This document shows positions 25,319 to 33,257 of a stretch of 64,000 nt of DNA, one piece after another. The notes beneath the pieces are model-generated. The model was not told the origin of the DNA, searched no databases, and worked only from the letters and a program-made list of their open reading frames with translations. The DNA comes from Myxococcales bacterium (GTDB lineage: Bacteria; Myxococcota_A; Polyangia; Polyangiales; Ga0077539), in assembly GCA_016793325.1 (NCBI GenBank), contig JAEUKI010000027.1, forward strand, positions 58,446 through 122,445, given 5' to 3'. A program made the position numbers and the translations under genes. The stretch's first letter is position 1; every line of letters starts with the position of its first letter.

Positions 25319-25906
25319 TTACGCGCTCGAAAACGCGCCAAGAGAGCGAAAGAACGCGTCGCGCTCGGCGCCGCCCGCGAGCGATCCCGCGAACGCCGTG
25401 GTGATCACCGTGGCGTCGCGCTGCTCTTGCCCGCGCGCGCTCAGGCACGAGTGGGCGCCCTGGATCGCGATGGCCGCGCCCCGCGCGGACAAGTGTCGAA
25501 CGAGCGCGTCGACCACGTTTTGTCCCAGGGTCTCTTGCAAGACGAGCCGGTGCGCGAAGGCCTCGACGAGCTTCACGATGGTCCCGAGGCCGACGACGCG
25601 AGGGCCGGGCAGGTAGCCGATGTGCGCGCGTCCGATGGACGGGAGCAGATGATGCGGGCACACGAAGGTGAAGCGCACGTCGCGGAGCAGGACGAGCCCC
25701 GGTTCGTTTGCGCTGACGCCGTCGCGAAGGAGGGCGGGGATGTCCACCCGGTAGCCGTCGAGCAGCTCGTTGACGAACATGTCCGCGACGCGCTCGGGCG
25801 TCTCGGCGAGCTCGGGATCGGACTCGACGGGGGCTCCGACCGCGCGGAGAAGCGCGTGGATTGCGGCGCGCGCGGCGCTCGGGTCGATGGGCGGGGCGTC
25901 GCTCAC
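25319..25906 (-). CDS. folE: GTP cyclohydrolase I
   Basis: A 195-residue FolE, catalysing GTP to 7,8-dihydroneopterin triphosphate, the first step of tetrahydrofolate synthesis. The zinc ligands are visible in FVCPHHLLP and AHSCLSARG, and the substrate region in GYLPGPRVVGLGTIVKLVEAFAHR. The early TPERVADMF motif also fits. Start is GTG 25906. It lacks the long N-terminal regulatory extension of animal enzymes. The gene is first in a leftward series, but no other folate gene is adjacent. Confidence 0.93.
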   Translation of the reverse strand: MSDAPPIDPSAARAAIHALLRAVGAPVESDPELAETPERVADMFVNELLDGYRVDIPALLRDGVSANEPGLVLLRDVRFTFVCPHHLLPSIGRAHIGYLPGPRVVGLGTIVKLVEAFAHRLVLQETLGQNVVDALVRHLSARGAAIAIQGAHSCLSARGQEQRDATVITTAFAGSLAGGAERDAFFRSLGAFSSA

Positions 25907-26008
25907 AGAGGTGAGCCGGGAGGGTAGCAGGTGCCGACCGGAAAAAATTTTCTCGTTCGCGCAACAACCCCGGGGAGGGGGGCGATGAGCGCGCCGCCCA
26001 AGGGGCAG

Positions 26009-26014
26009 AAGGAG
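26009..26014 (+). promoter_or_regulatory. Strong ribosome binding site
   Basis: AAGGAG lies eight bases before ATG 26023. It decides that ATG over the in-frame GTG at 26014, which overlaps the motif. Most genes in this window lack so good a Shine-Dalgarno match. Confidence 0.7.
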
Positions 26015-26022
26015 TGTTCACG

Positions 26023-26532
26023 ATGAGCACGATCGATCGGACGAGAGTCAATGTGGTGGTTCAACAGACGGCGCAGCGGGTGACGCCGCCCCCAGCGGGG
26101 AGGCAGTTCAGCGAGGCCATCGCGCGAGGAGGACAAGTCGTGGTGAGGGCGGCGATCGCGGCGGTGTCGCACGTTCCGGGGATGGACGTGGCCGCAGCGG
26201 CGCTGCGTGGAGCGGGGATCGGAGCGGATCCGAGCGCGACGCCGAGCGGCCCGGTGACGGGCGGCCCGAGCGCGTCGACGAGCAGCACGAGCGCAAGCGG
26301 ATCCGTCTCGCCCGAAGGCGGCCCGGCCTCTGCGGGGACCAACGGCGCCGCCAGCGCCGCGGGCGTCACGAGCAGCGACGGCGATCTGCTCTCGCGCGGG
26401 CAAGAGATGTCGATGCGGATGCTTCGATTGCAGGAGGCGATGGGCGAAGAGAATCGCCGGTACACGGCGCTGTCGAACGTCATGCACGCGCGCCACGAGA
26501 TGTCGAAGAACGCGATCAACAACATTCGCTGA
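26023..26532 (+). CDS. Small unknown protein with helical C-terminus
   Basis: A 169-residue protein that I do not recognise. Residues 1-60 are mixed, including RQFSEAIARGGQVVVRAAIA. Residues 65-115 are low-complexity Gly/Ser/Ala/Thr. The last 45 residues form a clear amphipathic helix pair, with RGQEMSMRMLRLQEAMGEEN and ending MSKNAINNIR. There is no signal peptide or membrane helix. The layout (disordered middle, helical C-terminal hairpin) resembles small type III secretion needle or rod subunits, but no conserved motif proves it. A strong Shine-Dalgarno sequence precedes it and a GC-rich hairpin follows it. It heads a three-gene cassette with the genes at 26728 and 27114. Confidence 0.65.
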   Translation: MSTIDRTRVNVVVQQTAQRVTPPPAGRQFSEAIARGGQVVVRAAIAAVSHVPGMDVAAAALRGAGIGADPSATPSGPVTGGPSASTSSTSASGSVSPEGGPASAGTNGAASAAGVTSSDGDLLSRGQEMSMRMLRLQEAMGEENRRYTALSNVMHARHEMSKNAINNIR

Positions 26533-26555
26533 ACGGCGTCTGGCTTGCCCGAACG

Positions 26556-26588
26556 GGGCGCCGAGGCGACACTCGTCCCTCGGCGCCC
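26556..26588 (+). terminator. Perfect 11-bp GC-rich hairpin
   Basis: GGGCGCCGAGG and CCTCGGCGCCC form a perfect 11-bp stem around an 11-base loop, 24 bases after the stop of the preceding gene. There is no following T-run, so it may be an attenuating or transcript-end-protecting stem rather than a textbook intrinsic terminator. Confidence 0.6.
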
Positions 26589-26714
26589 GCGTTCGACCAC
26601 GTACCCCCCCCTCCCGGTCCTTTGTTTGCGTGGCGCTGCGACGAAACGGTCATCGATTGTGTACGAGCCTTCGTCGCGTCCGCGCCCGCCTCGAGTGTTT
26701 TCAGTCGTTCAGTG

Positions 26715-26720
26715 AAGGAG
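26715..26720 (+). promoter_or_regulatory. Strong ribosome binding site
   Basis: AAGGAG is seven bases before ATG 26728, the same quality of site as for the preceding small gene. This implies strong translation of both. Confidence 0.7.
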
Positions 26721-26727
26721 CAATGCC

Positions 26728-27117
26728 ATGACGTCGATCAAGCCACCGTCGAAGTCGCCGACCCCGGGGATCGAGGGGACGCCGGGGGCCGGCTCGGCGG
26801 GGAGCGCGACGGGACCGACGGGACCGTCGTTTCGTGAGCGCGTCGGTGAGGCCGAGTCCGTGCAGAAAGCGGGCGCGACCGCAGGCGCGCAGGGCGCAGC
26901 AAACACCCAGTCGATCGTCGCGGACCTCCGGTCCGGAGCGATCTCGCCAAACGAAGCGGTCTCGCGGTTGACCGACGCAGCGATGGAGCGCAACCGCGTC
27001 CCCCCAACGATGAGACCCGCCGTCGAAGCGCAGGTCCGCGACTTCTTGCAGCGCGACCCCGTCGTCGGAGAGCTGCTCAGGACGCTCGGCGCGTCGCTGC
27101 AATCGATGGACAAGTGA
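26728..27117 (+). CDS. Small unknown protein, disordered N-half and helical C-half
   Basis: A 129-residue cytoplasmic-type protein of unknown function. Residues 1-45 are Pro/Gly/Ser-rich (GSAGSATGPTGPS). Residues 60-129 form three or four predicted helices: IVADLRSGAISPNEAVSRL, AMERNRVPPTMRPAVEAQ and VRDFLQRDPVVGELLRTL. The pattern of a short helix, then SPNEAVSRL, then a final LQRDP helix recurs, to my recollection, in small myxobacterial proteins of unknown role. The stop codon overlaps the GTG start of the next gene by four bases, so those two are translationally coupled. Confidence 0.65.
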   Translation: MTSIKPPSKSPTPGIEGTPGAGSAGSATGPTGPSFRERVGEAESVQKAGATAGAQGAANTQSIVADLRSGAISPNEAVSRLTDAAMERNRVPPTMRPAVEAQVRDFLQRDPVVGELLRTLGASLQSMDK

Positions 27118-28367
27118 GCGTGCGAAAGAGCAGCGATTCGTGGGCGGGATTGATTGTGTGTGCGTGTGCTTCAGCCGCGGTCGCCTGCGAGCCGAAGCCC
27201 GCGGCGCCGCGCGCGCGACCCGCGACGGCCGACTCGACGTCGCCCGCGGTCGCGCACCTCGACGCTTCGACGGAGACCGCCTTCGACGCTCCTCCCCCGA
27301 TGGTCGGGATCACCCACGAAGAGCTCTTGCGGCAGGCTGACGCCGAAGCGCACGACGCGCCGGGCGAAGCGCCGGTGGAGGTCTCGGGGGCGCTCGTTCC
27401 TGCGGATTCGACGTTCGTGGACGAGACGCCCGCGGACGTTGCGCGCACGCGATACGCCCTCGAGTTCGGCGACGAGCGCCGCGACCGACCCGCCGTCGAG
27501 CGCGTGTTGCGCGTCGACGACCAGGGCGATCGCCTCGTCGCGCTCTTCTATGGAACAGGCTTCGTCCTCGCCCCTGGGTTTCGCCTCGGCGCTCGCGCGA
27601 CGATGGGAGGGTTCGCCCTCATCGGCGCCGCGCAATCCGAGCACCGCGCGATGAGCCCCGACGAAGTTCGCCGATGGTTTCTCGGCAACGACGCGCCGAC
27701 GGCGAGCGTCAGCTTTCGGCGCGACGGTGACAGCGTGATCGCCACGCGAGGCGCCCTCTCGGTCTCGATGTCGAGCGAGCCGGGCGCGACGGCGCACCCG
27801 CTCTCGTGTCGGCTCTTCGTAGCGATGATGCTCGGCGGCGAAGCGGGCGCGCTTCGATCGGGGTGCGAGGGCGCGAAGCTCCCGTCGCGCGTCACGCTGC
27901 GCGCGCGGGGCGTCTCGATGCTCGCGTTCGTGAAGGCCGAGTTCTCTGCGGTGCAATTGCCGCGCGCCTCGCTCGCGGTTCCTCCGCGCTCCGCTGAGAG
28001 CGCGGAGCTTCGCGTCCCCGCGAGGAGCGGCGAGGGAGGGTTCTTCTCGCCGAGCGAGCTCTTGTCGCTCGAGCCCGTGCGGCCTGCAAACGCGCCGCCC
28101 GTTCAGCGCCCGCGCAACTGGGCTCCGGTGTCGAGCACGCTCGAGATCAACAACAACAGCGCGCGCGAGGTGCTCTTGTTCGTCGACGACGCGGCGGTCG
28201 GCTGGCTCGCGCCCGGTCGCCACGCGGTGTTCAGCGGAATCCAAGCGGGACGCCACGCGCTTCGCGCGCGAACGGTCGATGGGGTCTGGCGCGGAGAGCC
28301 CGCGACGGTGAGCGTCCCGGGCCGGTGGGACGTTGTCGCGCCCGCGACGCCAGCGCCCCGACGCTGA
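27114..28367 (+). CDS. Lipoprotein with PEGA-like C-terminal domain
   Basis: A 417-residue predicted lipoprotein. The N-terminus has a short basic segment, a hydrophobic stretch (GLIVCACASAAVA) and a lipobox AVACEP, giving Cys at about residue 25. Residues 30-110 are Pro/Ala/Asp-rich. The middle is a beta-rich region that I cannot place. The end (about 335-405) contains STLEINNNSAREVLLFVDD and PGRHAVFSGIQAGRHALRAR, which resembles a PEGA or carboxypeptidase-regulatory-like sandwich. Start GTG 27114 overlaps the stop of the preceding gene as GTGA. The convergent SIMPL gene ends three bases after its stop. Confidence 0.7.
   Translation: MSVRKSSDSWAGLIVCACASAAVACEPKPAAPRARPATADSTSPAVAHLDASTETAFDAPPPMVGITHEELLRQADAEAHDAPGEAPVEVSGALVPADSTFVDETPADVARTRYALEFGDERRDRPAVERVLRVDDQGDRLVALFYGTGFVLAPGFRLGARATMGGFALIGAAQSEHRAMSPDEVRRWFLGNDAPTASVSFRRDGDSVIATRGALSVSMSSEPGATAHPLSCRLFVAMMLGGEAGALRSGCEGAKLPSRVTLRARGVSMLAFVKAEFSAVQLPRASLAVPPRSAESAELRVPARSGEGGFFSPSELLSLEPVRPANAPPVQRPRNWAPVSSTLEINNNSAREVLLFVDDAAVGWLAPGRHAVFSGIQAGRHALRARTVDGVWRGEPATVSVPGRWDVVAPATPAPRR
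27150..27164 (+). repeat. Copy 3 of the recurring 15-mer
   Basis: TTGATTGTGTGTGCG, identical to the copy at 5741, here in the sense strand of the lipoprotein signal peptide, where it encodes LIVCA. Confidence 0.5.
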
Positions 28368-28370
28368 GGG

Positions 28371-29114
28371 TCACTCGACGTAGAAGACAGCCCGAACGAC
28401 CGCGAGCGCGTCCTTCTCGAGCGACGTCGTGTCGTTGACGCCCTCGGCGGTCACCTCGGTTTCGTTGGCGGCGTTGACTTGGATCACGCCCATCGACGCG
28501 GATCCCAGGTTGCGAATGCGGCTCTGGGTCTGCGACGCGATGTTCTCGGCGCGCGTGCGAGCGTCGCGCGAAGCGTCGGCGAGCAAGCGGATCTTCAGCC
28601 GCGCGAGCTCGGTGAAGATGTACCGCGGCGCGTGCGATTGCACAGCGACGCCCTGGTGAATGAGGTCCGTCACCGCGCGAGAGACCTCCGTCACACGATC
28701 GACGTCGCGCGACTCGATCGTGATCGACTGCGAGAGCGCGTAGCCGATCGTCTGCTCGGGAATCTCCGCGCCCTCTTGGTTTCTTGCGTGAAGATCCTGC
28801 GTTTCGACCGAGTCGATGACGATCTGGCTCTCGGGGATCGATCGCGCCACGAGCCACGCGCGCACGCGAGCGACGCCCGCGGTGAGCTCCGTGTGCGCCG
28901 TCGCGCGGTCTGTGCCGCGCGCGGAGATCGTACAGGTCCAGATCACGAGGTCCGAGCGAATGCGCTGCCGCGCGGAGCCCGTCACCGAGAGCGTTTGATC
29001 GTGAAACTTGACGCGCGCGATGTGCATCGCTGTGCGCGCGACGATGAGCGCGACGAACACCGCGCCGAGCGCGGCGATGGCTGTCCCCCACGGGGAGCGA
29101 GGTTTGTCTTGCAT
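28371..29114 (-). CDS. SIMPL (DUF541) domain protein, membrane-anchored
   Basis: A 247-residue protein with one N-terminal membrane helix (about 8-30, containing AIAALGAVFVALIVART), followed by a SIMPL domain. The domain opens with LSVTGSARQRIRSDLVIWTCTISARG, and contains GYALSQSITIESRDVDRVTEV and later QTQSRIRNLGSASMG. SIMPL proteins are periplasmic or surface proteins of poorly known function, named for a mouse IRAK-interacting member; bacterial ones have been linked to oxidative-stress tolerance. ATG 29114 is preferred over a TTG at 29126. It converges with the lipoprotein gene and diverges from the VTT-like gene. Confidence 0.85.
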   Translation of the reverse strand: MQDKPRSPWGTAIAALGAVFVALIVARTAMHIARVKFHDQTLSVTGSARQRIRSDLVIWTCTISARGTDRATAHTELTAGVARVRAWLVARSIPESQIVIDSVETQDLHARNQEGAEIPEQTIGYALSQSITIESRDVDRVTEVSRAVTDLIHQGVAVQSHAPRYIFTELARLKIRLLADASRDARTRAENIASQTQSRIRNLGSASMGVIQVNAANETEVTAEGVNDTTSLEKDALAVVRAVFYVE

Positions 29115-29416
29115 GGCAGCGGGCAACGACCGCGGGGCGCGGTGGTATTCCGCTGCGCCGAGCCTCGCTGGTTCGGGCGACGGCGACGCGACCCAAATTG
29201 TGAAGCGTTTGTGGCGACCGTGTTGGAAAGTGATTCGTCGTCCGCGCCGTCACACGACAGGGCTCGCGCCCGACGGCGTCGCCGGTGCTGCAAATTCTCA
29301 GAGAAACGAGAGACCACGGAGCGACCTCGCGCCGGCGCGCTCGCGGACCGCGGTGGCCCTCAGGGAGCGCGCTGGGCTTTCGCGGCGCGCGTGGTGGTCT
29401 ATCGTTCACCGGTTCG
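29115..29416. other. Divergent intergenic region, 302 bases
   Basis: This gap separates the divergent SIMPL and VTT-like genes and should hold both promoters. I see no good sigma-70 match, no long inverted repeat and no small gene with a plausible ribosome binding site. AT-richer patches at about 29190-29240 and 29285-29320 are the likeliest promoter positions. Confidence 0.4.
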
Positions 29417-30127
29417 ATGAGCGACACAGCAACTCCGCAAGCGGCGCCCGTCGCGTTGGCCGAAGCCGATCCGCCGTCCGTCGAGTCGCTTTCGACCGCG
29501 CAGCGCCGCGCGATTCAAGCGCTGATCGTCGGGACGTTCGTCGTGAGCACCGCAGGCACCGCGATGCTCCCGTACCTGCTCGTCGAGCAGCCCGTCACGT
29601 TGCTCTTGTCGTCCGCGGACATGCGCAACATCGTGCTGCTCGCGCCGCGGCTCGGGCCCGAGGTGTTGATCCCGCTCGCCGTGCTGCGCCGCGTGATCGC
29701 GATGCTGTCGACGTACGGCTTCGGGCTCTTGTACGGCCGCGCGGTCCTCGAGGCGGCGGCCAAGCGCTTCGCGTTGGCGCACCGGCTGCTCGCGTGGTTC
29801 GAGACCGTGTTCGTGAAGTACACGGTGCTGTCGTTGCTCCTGTGGCCTTCGTACATTTGCAACACCGTGGCGGGGGTCACCAAGACGCCGCTGCGGAGGT
29901 TTGTCCCGTGGATGGCGCTCGGTCAGCTCGGGTTCGTGCTGTTCTCGTTGGTGCTCGGCAGCGCGGCGACGCGGTGGACCGAGGCGCTCACGACTTGGTT
30001 GCGCGCACACGTAATCGAGATGACTGCGTTGACCGTGGCCTTGGTCGCGGCGCAGCAGCTGGTGTCGCACGTGCGCCGACGGCGAGGCGTCGCGCAGGCG
30101 CAGCGAGCGCACGACGCGGAGAAGTGA
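29417..30127 (+). CDS. Integral membrane protein, possibly VTT/DedA-like
   Basis: A 236-residue protein with about four or five hydrophobic segments. The N-terminal 35 residues are soluble. The region GLLYGRAVLEAAAKRFALAH, then WFETVFVKYTVLSLLLWPSY, then a GVTKTPLRRFVPWMALGQ re-entrant-like segment resembles the central part of VTT (DedA/TVP38) proteins, which include phospholipid scramblase-type transporters. The match is only by pattern. A basic tail ends the protein. ATG 29417 avoids a low-quality upstream extension. The amidase gene follows after 38 bases. Confidence 0.6.
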   Translation: MSDTATPQAAPVALAEADPPSVESLSTAQRRAIQALIVGTFVVSTAGTAMLPYLLVEQPVTLLLSSADMRNIVLLAPRLGPEVLIPLAVLRRVIAMLSTYGFGLLYGRAVLEAAAKRFALAHRLLAWFETVFVKYTVLSLLLWPSYICNTVAGVTKTPLRRFVPWMALGQLGFVLFSLVLGSAATRWTEALTTWLRAHVIEMTALTVALVAAQQLVSHVRRRRGVAQAQRAHDAEK

Positions 30128-30165
30128 CGTCGGGGCGGGCGCAACTGTGTATGCTCGGCGCCGCC

Positions 30166-31563
30166 ATGGCGACTGACTCTGTGACGAGCCGCGTGCACCC
30201 GTTGGCGCCGCGCTATCGGGGCGACGAGATCATCGAGCTCTCGGCGCTCGAGCAAGCGGCGCGCATCGCCGAGGGGACGCTCACGTCGAGGGCGCTGACC
30301 GAGCGCTACCTCGCGAGGATCCGTCGCTTCGATCCTGCGCTCTGCGCGTTTGTCACGGTGCTCGAGCGGGCTGCCCTTCGCGAGGCGGATCGGCTCGACG
30401 CGCTGCGCGCGAAGGGCAAGCTGCTCGGCCCATTTCACGGAACGATCACGGCCATCAAGGACCACCACCTGGTCAAGATGACGCGGACGCGCATCGGCTC
30501 GAAGGCGTTCGACTGGCTGTGGACGCCCATCGATGACCCGTTCGTGAAGCGCGTTCGCGATGCGGGATTCGTGATCGTGGGCAAGACGTCGATGTCCGAG
30601 CTCGGGATCTTGCCGATCGTCGAGACGCCCATCATGCCGCCCACGCGCAACCCGTGGAACACCGCGAAGACCGCTGGCGGCTCTTCGGGTGGCGCGGGCG
30701 CGGCGCTCGCCGCGGGGCTCCTTTCGGTGGCTCCGGGGAGCGACGGCGCTGGGTCGATTCGCATCCCTGCGTCGCTCAACGGTCTCGTGGGGCTCAAGCC
30801 CACGCGACGATTGATCCCGGATCGATCGGACAAGATCGACACGTGGGGGCTCGCGACCAACGGGCCCATGGGGCGCTCGGTGGACGACGTCGCGGCGCTG
30901 CTCGACGCCCTCTGCGATCCCTTGCACAGGGGGCATTTCGAGCGCTCGAAGACGCGCGTGCGTCCGTTGCGCGTGGGGCTCTTCGTCGAGCCGCCGGTGG
31001 GCGAGGTCGACCCGCGCATCGTCGCGGTGGTCGAGCGCGCAGCAGAGGTCCTTCGCGACGCGGGGCACACGGTCGAGCGGCGCGCGAGCCCCAAGGTCGA
31101 GCTCGATGATTTCGTGCCCGTGTATCAACGGTTCATCTCGCGGATCCCGGTGTACTCGCCGGATCGATTGGGCGAGTTCGCGCGGTGGTTCTGGGAGACG
31201 GGACGAACGGTGTCCGACTCGAAGGCCTCGTCGCTGGTGCGCGCCTTCGAAGAGACCGGTCGCGCGGTGATGGAAGGCTTGGACGTGATGCTCGCGCCGA
31301 GCGTGTGCGTGATGCCCTTCGACGTTGGCGCGTTCGCGGATCTCCCGCCCGAACAAGTGTTTCGCGCGGTGACGCCGCTCGGGTCGTTTACGGCGCTCGC
31401 GAACCTCACGGGGCAGCCGGCGTTGAGCGTTCCGTTCGCGTCGATCGAAGGAATGCCCGTGGGCGTTCAGCTCGTCGCGCCGCGGTACGAAGACGCGACG
31501 CTGCTCGCGCTCGGCCGCGTACTCGAAGCGCACGCAGAGGCGATGGTATCCTCCGCGGCGTGA
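30166..31563 (+). CDS. Amidase-signature family hydrolase
   Basis: A 465-residue amidase-signature enzyme. The catalytic Lys is in GTITAIKDHH (about residue 102), and the Ser-cisSer pair is in KTAGGSSGGAGAALAAG (about 168-185) with the nucleophile Ser in the SDGAGSIRIPASLNG segment that follows. A late LTGQPALSVPF motif is also characteristic. The family hydrolyses amides or transamidates; lack of gatB/gatC nearby argues against Glu-tRNA amidotransferase. The substrate is unknown. The stop overlaps the GTG of the next gene by four bases, so translation is coupled. Confidence 0.88.
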   Translation: MATDSVTSRVHPLAPRYRGDEIIELSALEQAARIAEGTLTSRALTERYLARIRRFDPALCAFVTVLERAALREADRLDALRAKGKLLGPFHGTITAIKDHHLVKMTRTRIGSKAFDWLWTPIDDPFVKRVRDAGFVIVGKTSMSELGILPIVETPIMPPTRNPWNTAKTAGGSSGGAGAALAAGLLSVAPGSDGAGSIRIPASLNGLVGLKPTRRLIPDRSDKIDTWGLATNGPMGRSVDDVAALLDALCDPLHRGHFERSKTRVRPLRVGLFVEPPVGEVDPRIVAVVERAAEVLRDAGHTVERRASPKVELDDFVPVYQRFISRIPVYSPDRLGEFARWFWETGRTVSDSKASSLVRAFEETGRAVMEGLDVMLAPSVCVMPFDVGAFADLPPEQVFRAVTPLGSFTALANLTGQPALSVPFASIEGMPVGVQLVAPRYEDATLLALGRVLEAHAEAMVSSAA

Positions 31564-31904
31564 GAGCACTGACGCTCGCGCTCGCTACGATGCTCTGCTC
31601 GTCGACGGTGTGCGGTCAGGGCCGCGCTCGAAGGCCGCAGCCACCGCCGCAACAGCCGCAACAACCGCAGCAGCCACCCGCGCGCCCGCCGCCTTGGAGG
31701 ACGATCGAGATGGTCGTCGGGCAAGAAGAAGGGATCGACGCGACGGGCATTCGCTCGTACTCCGAGACGGGAGGCATCGCCGAGGTTCGACCCGCTCCCG
31801 ACGGGACGCACCTCATCGTTCGCGCCGTCGTCCGAGGGCAGATGACCTTGCTGTTGCTCTACGCGAACGGCGAGGAGCGACGCGTCGTGATCATCGTGCG
31901 TTGA
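31560..31904 (+). CDS. Stand-alone T2SS/T3SS pilus N-domain-like secreted protein
   Basis: A 114-residue exported protein. The signal peptide (about 1-20) ends near STVCGQG. A Pro/Gln-rich linker (about 23-45) follows. Residues 48-113 resemble the N-terminal domain of CpaC/RcpA-type pilus secretins (PF13629): EMVVGQEEGIDATGIRSYS, then EVRPAPDGTHLIVRAV and a closing LLYANGEERRVVIIV strand. In those proteins the domain precedes a secretin channel; here it stands alone. The GTG at 31560 overlaps the amidase stop (GTGA). The convergent flavoprotein gene overlaps its 3' end by 14 bases. The domain call is by pattern and moderately sure. Confidence 0.65.
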   Translation: MRALTLALATMLCSSTVCGQGRARRPQPPPQQPQQPQQPPARPPPWRTIEMVVGQEEGIDATGIRSYSETGGIAEVRPAPDGTHLIVRAVVRGQMTLLLLYANGEERRVVIIVR

Positions 31905-33096
31905 CCGCGCTCGAACGGGGCGATCGCGGGAGCAAGAGCGGGTTGAAGAGCGGGGTTCCGAGCAACACGCGCGCAGAAAACTCGTAGGCGTCGTCCGTGG
32001 CGGCGACGTGTTGCGTGGCCGCGAGGATGTCCCTCAGGCAGCGCTGGAGCGGGCTCGTGTCGAACAGGCCCGCGCTCCCCGCCGCGCGATACGCGAAGGT
32101 GCACACCTCGGCGGCGACGTCCGTCGCGTACGTGACCGCGAGCCGAACGCGCGCCCAGTCCTCGGTGGTCAGGGCGTCGCCGCGCTCGACGACGCGCTCG
32201 GCGTTGCTCACGCCGTCGAGGGCGAGCAGGCGCGCTGCGGTGAGCTTCGCGCGTTGTTTTCCGAGCTCGATGAGAAACGAGCCGTGCTCGGCGAGCGGCG
32301 ATTGGGTCCACAGTCTGGTGCGCGAGGGCGCGAGGGAGGCGAGCGTGTCCAGCGATTGCTCGGCGGTTCCGAGGGCGAACCCCGCGTGTCCCGTGGCGAG
32401 GAGCGCGACGAGGGGGAGGTCGTAGCGCGCACCGCCGCGCTCGGCCGCGCACATGGGCCATGAATACGTGTGCGCTTCAGGAACGAACGCGTCCTCGACG
32501 CGGTAGTGCTCGCTGCCTGTGCCGCGAAGACCCGAGACCTTCCACGTGTCTTCGACGATCACGCGCTCTTTGGGGACGAGCGCGGCGACGAACTCGGGAA
32601 TCGCTCCGTCCGCGCCGGTGCCCTCGATGATGGCCGTGGCCGAAACCCACGCGGCGTGGCGAATTCCGCTGCCGAAGGCCCAGCGACCGCGGACGATGAA
32701 GCCCCCATCGACGCGCCGCGCCTGGCCCGACGGGGTCACGAGGCCCGCGATCGTCGGCATCCGCGCGCCTCCGAAGAGCTCGCGCGCGCCGGGCTCGGGC
32801 AGGTACGCCGAGGCCATCGCGTTGTGCAGCGCCGCGATCATCAGGCACCACCCGAAGGACCCGTCCGCGCGCGCCGCTCGCTCGAACGCTTCGAGCTGCG
32901 TCGCCGCGTCGCACTCGAGCCCGCCAAGCGCCCGCGGAACACACATCGCGAGCAGCTCGCTGTCCCTCATCGCGAGGACGACGGGCTCCGCGAGCGTCCG
33001 CTCGTCCTCGGATTGTTGGGCGTGGGTCTTGGCCAGCGCTCCGACGCGCTCGACCGTCGAAAGGAGTCGGCTCGATCGTGACTCTTCGCTCTGCAT
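31891..33096 (-). CDS. Acyl-CoA dehydrogenase-family flavoprotein
   Basis: A 401-residue protein with the acyl-CoA dehydrogenase fold. FERAARADGSFGWCLMIAALH in the N-terminal helical domain, the beta-domain VRGRWAFGSGIRHAAWV and VSGLRGTGSEHYRVEDAFVP, and a C-terminal helical domain rich in Ala fit the subgroup related to HsaA/HpaB-type group D flavin monooxygenases. The usual catalytic Glu of true acyl-CoA dehydrogenases is not obvious, which favours hydroxylation over dehydrogenation; this is an inference. It is divergent from a TetR regulator, the usual arrangement for such catabolic genes. Confidence 0.82.
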   Translation of the reverse strand: MQSEESRSSRLLSTVERVGALAKTHAQQSEDERTLAEPVVLAMRDSELLAMCVPRALGGLECDAATQLEAFERAARADGSFGWCLMIAALHNAMASAYLPEPGARELFGGARMPTIAGLVTPSGQARRVDGGFIVRGRWAFGSGIRHAAWVSATAIIEGTGADGAIPEFVAALVPKERVIVEDTWKVSGLRGTGSEHYRVEDAFVPEAHTYSWPMCAAERGGARYDLPLVALLATGHAGFALGTAEQSLDTLASLAPSRTRLWTQSPLAEHGSFLIELGKQRAKLTAARLLALDGVSNAERVVERGDALTTEDWARVRLAVTYATDVAAEVCTFAYRAAGSAGLFDTSPLQRCLRDILAATQHVAATDDAYEFSARVLLGTPLFNPLLLPRSPRSSAVNAR

Positions 33097-33159
33097 GGGT
33101 GCTCTCGTGGCGCGCGAGAAAGTGAGACTCGGACGGCGCGCTTGCGTCTCGTGCTCGAT

Positions 33160-33177
33160 GATGACAACGTAAACATC
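33160..33177. promoter_or_regulatory. Imperfect palindrome, candidate TetR operator
   Basis: GATG-ACA-ACGT-AAA-CATC is an 18-bp imperfect palindrome centred on ACGT in the AT-richer middle of the 161-base gap between the divergent flavoprotein and TetR genes. A related half, GTAACATCA, follows at about 33193-33201. This is the expected place for the TetR operator; binding is inferred only. Confidence 0.45.
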
Positions 33178-33257
33178 AGAAAGTTTCTGCTGGTAACATC
33201 ACGGGCGTCGATTTTGTCCTTCGCCGATCGCGCGGCGGGCCGTGGTAGGGTTTTGCC

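Noticed and set aside
26023..26532. Firm annotation as a type III secretion needle or rod protein
   Set aside because: Only general helical layout supports it; no conserved motif or neighbouring secretion gene is in the window.
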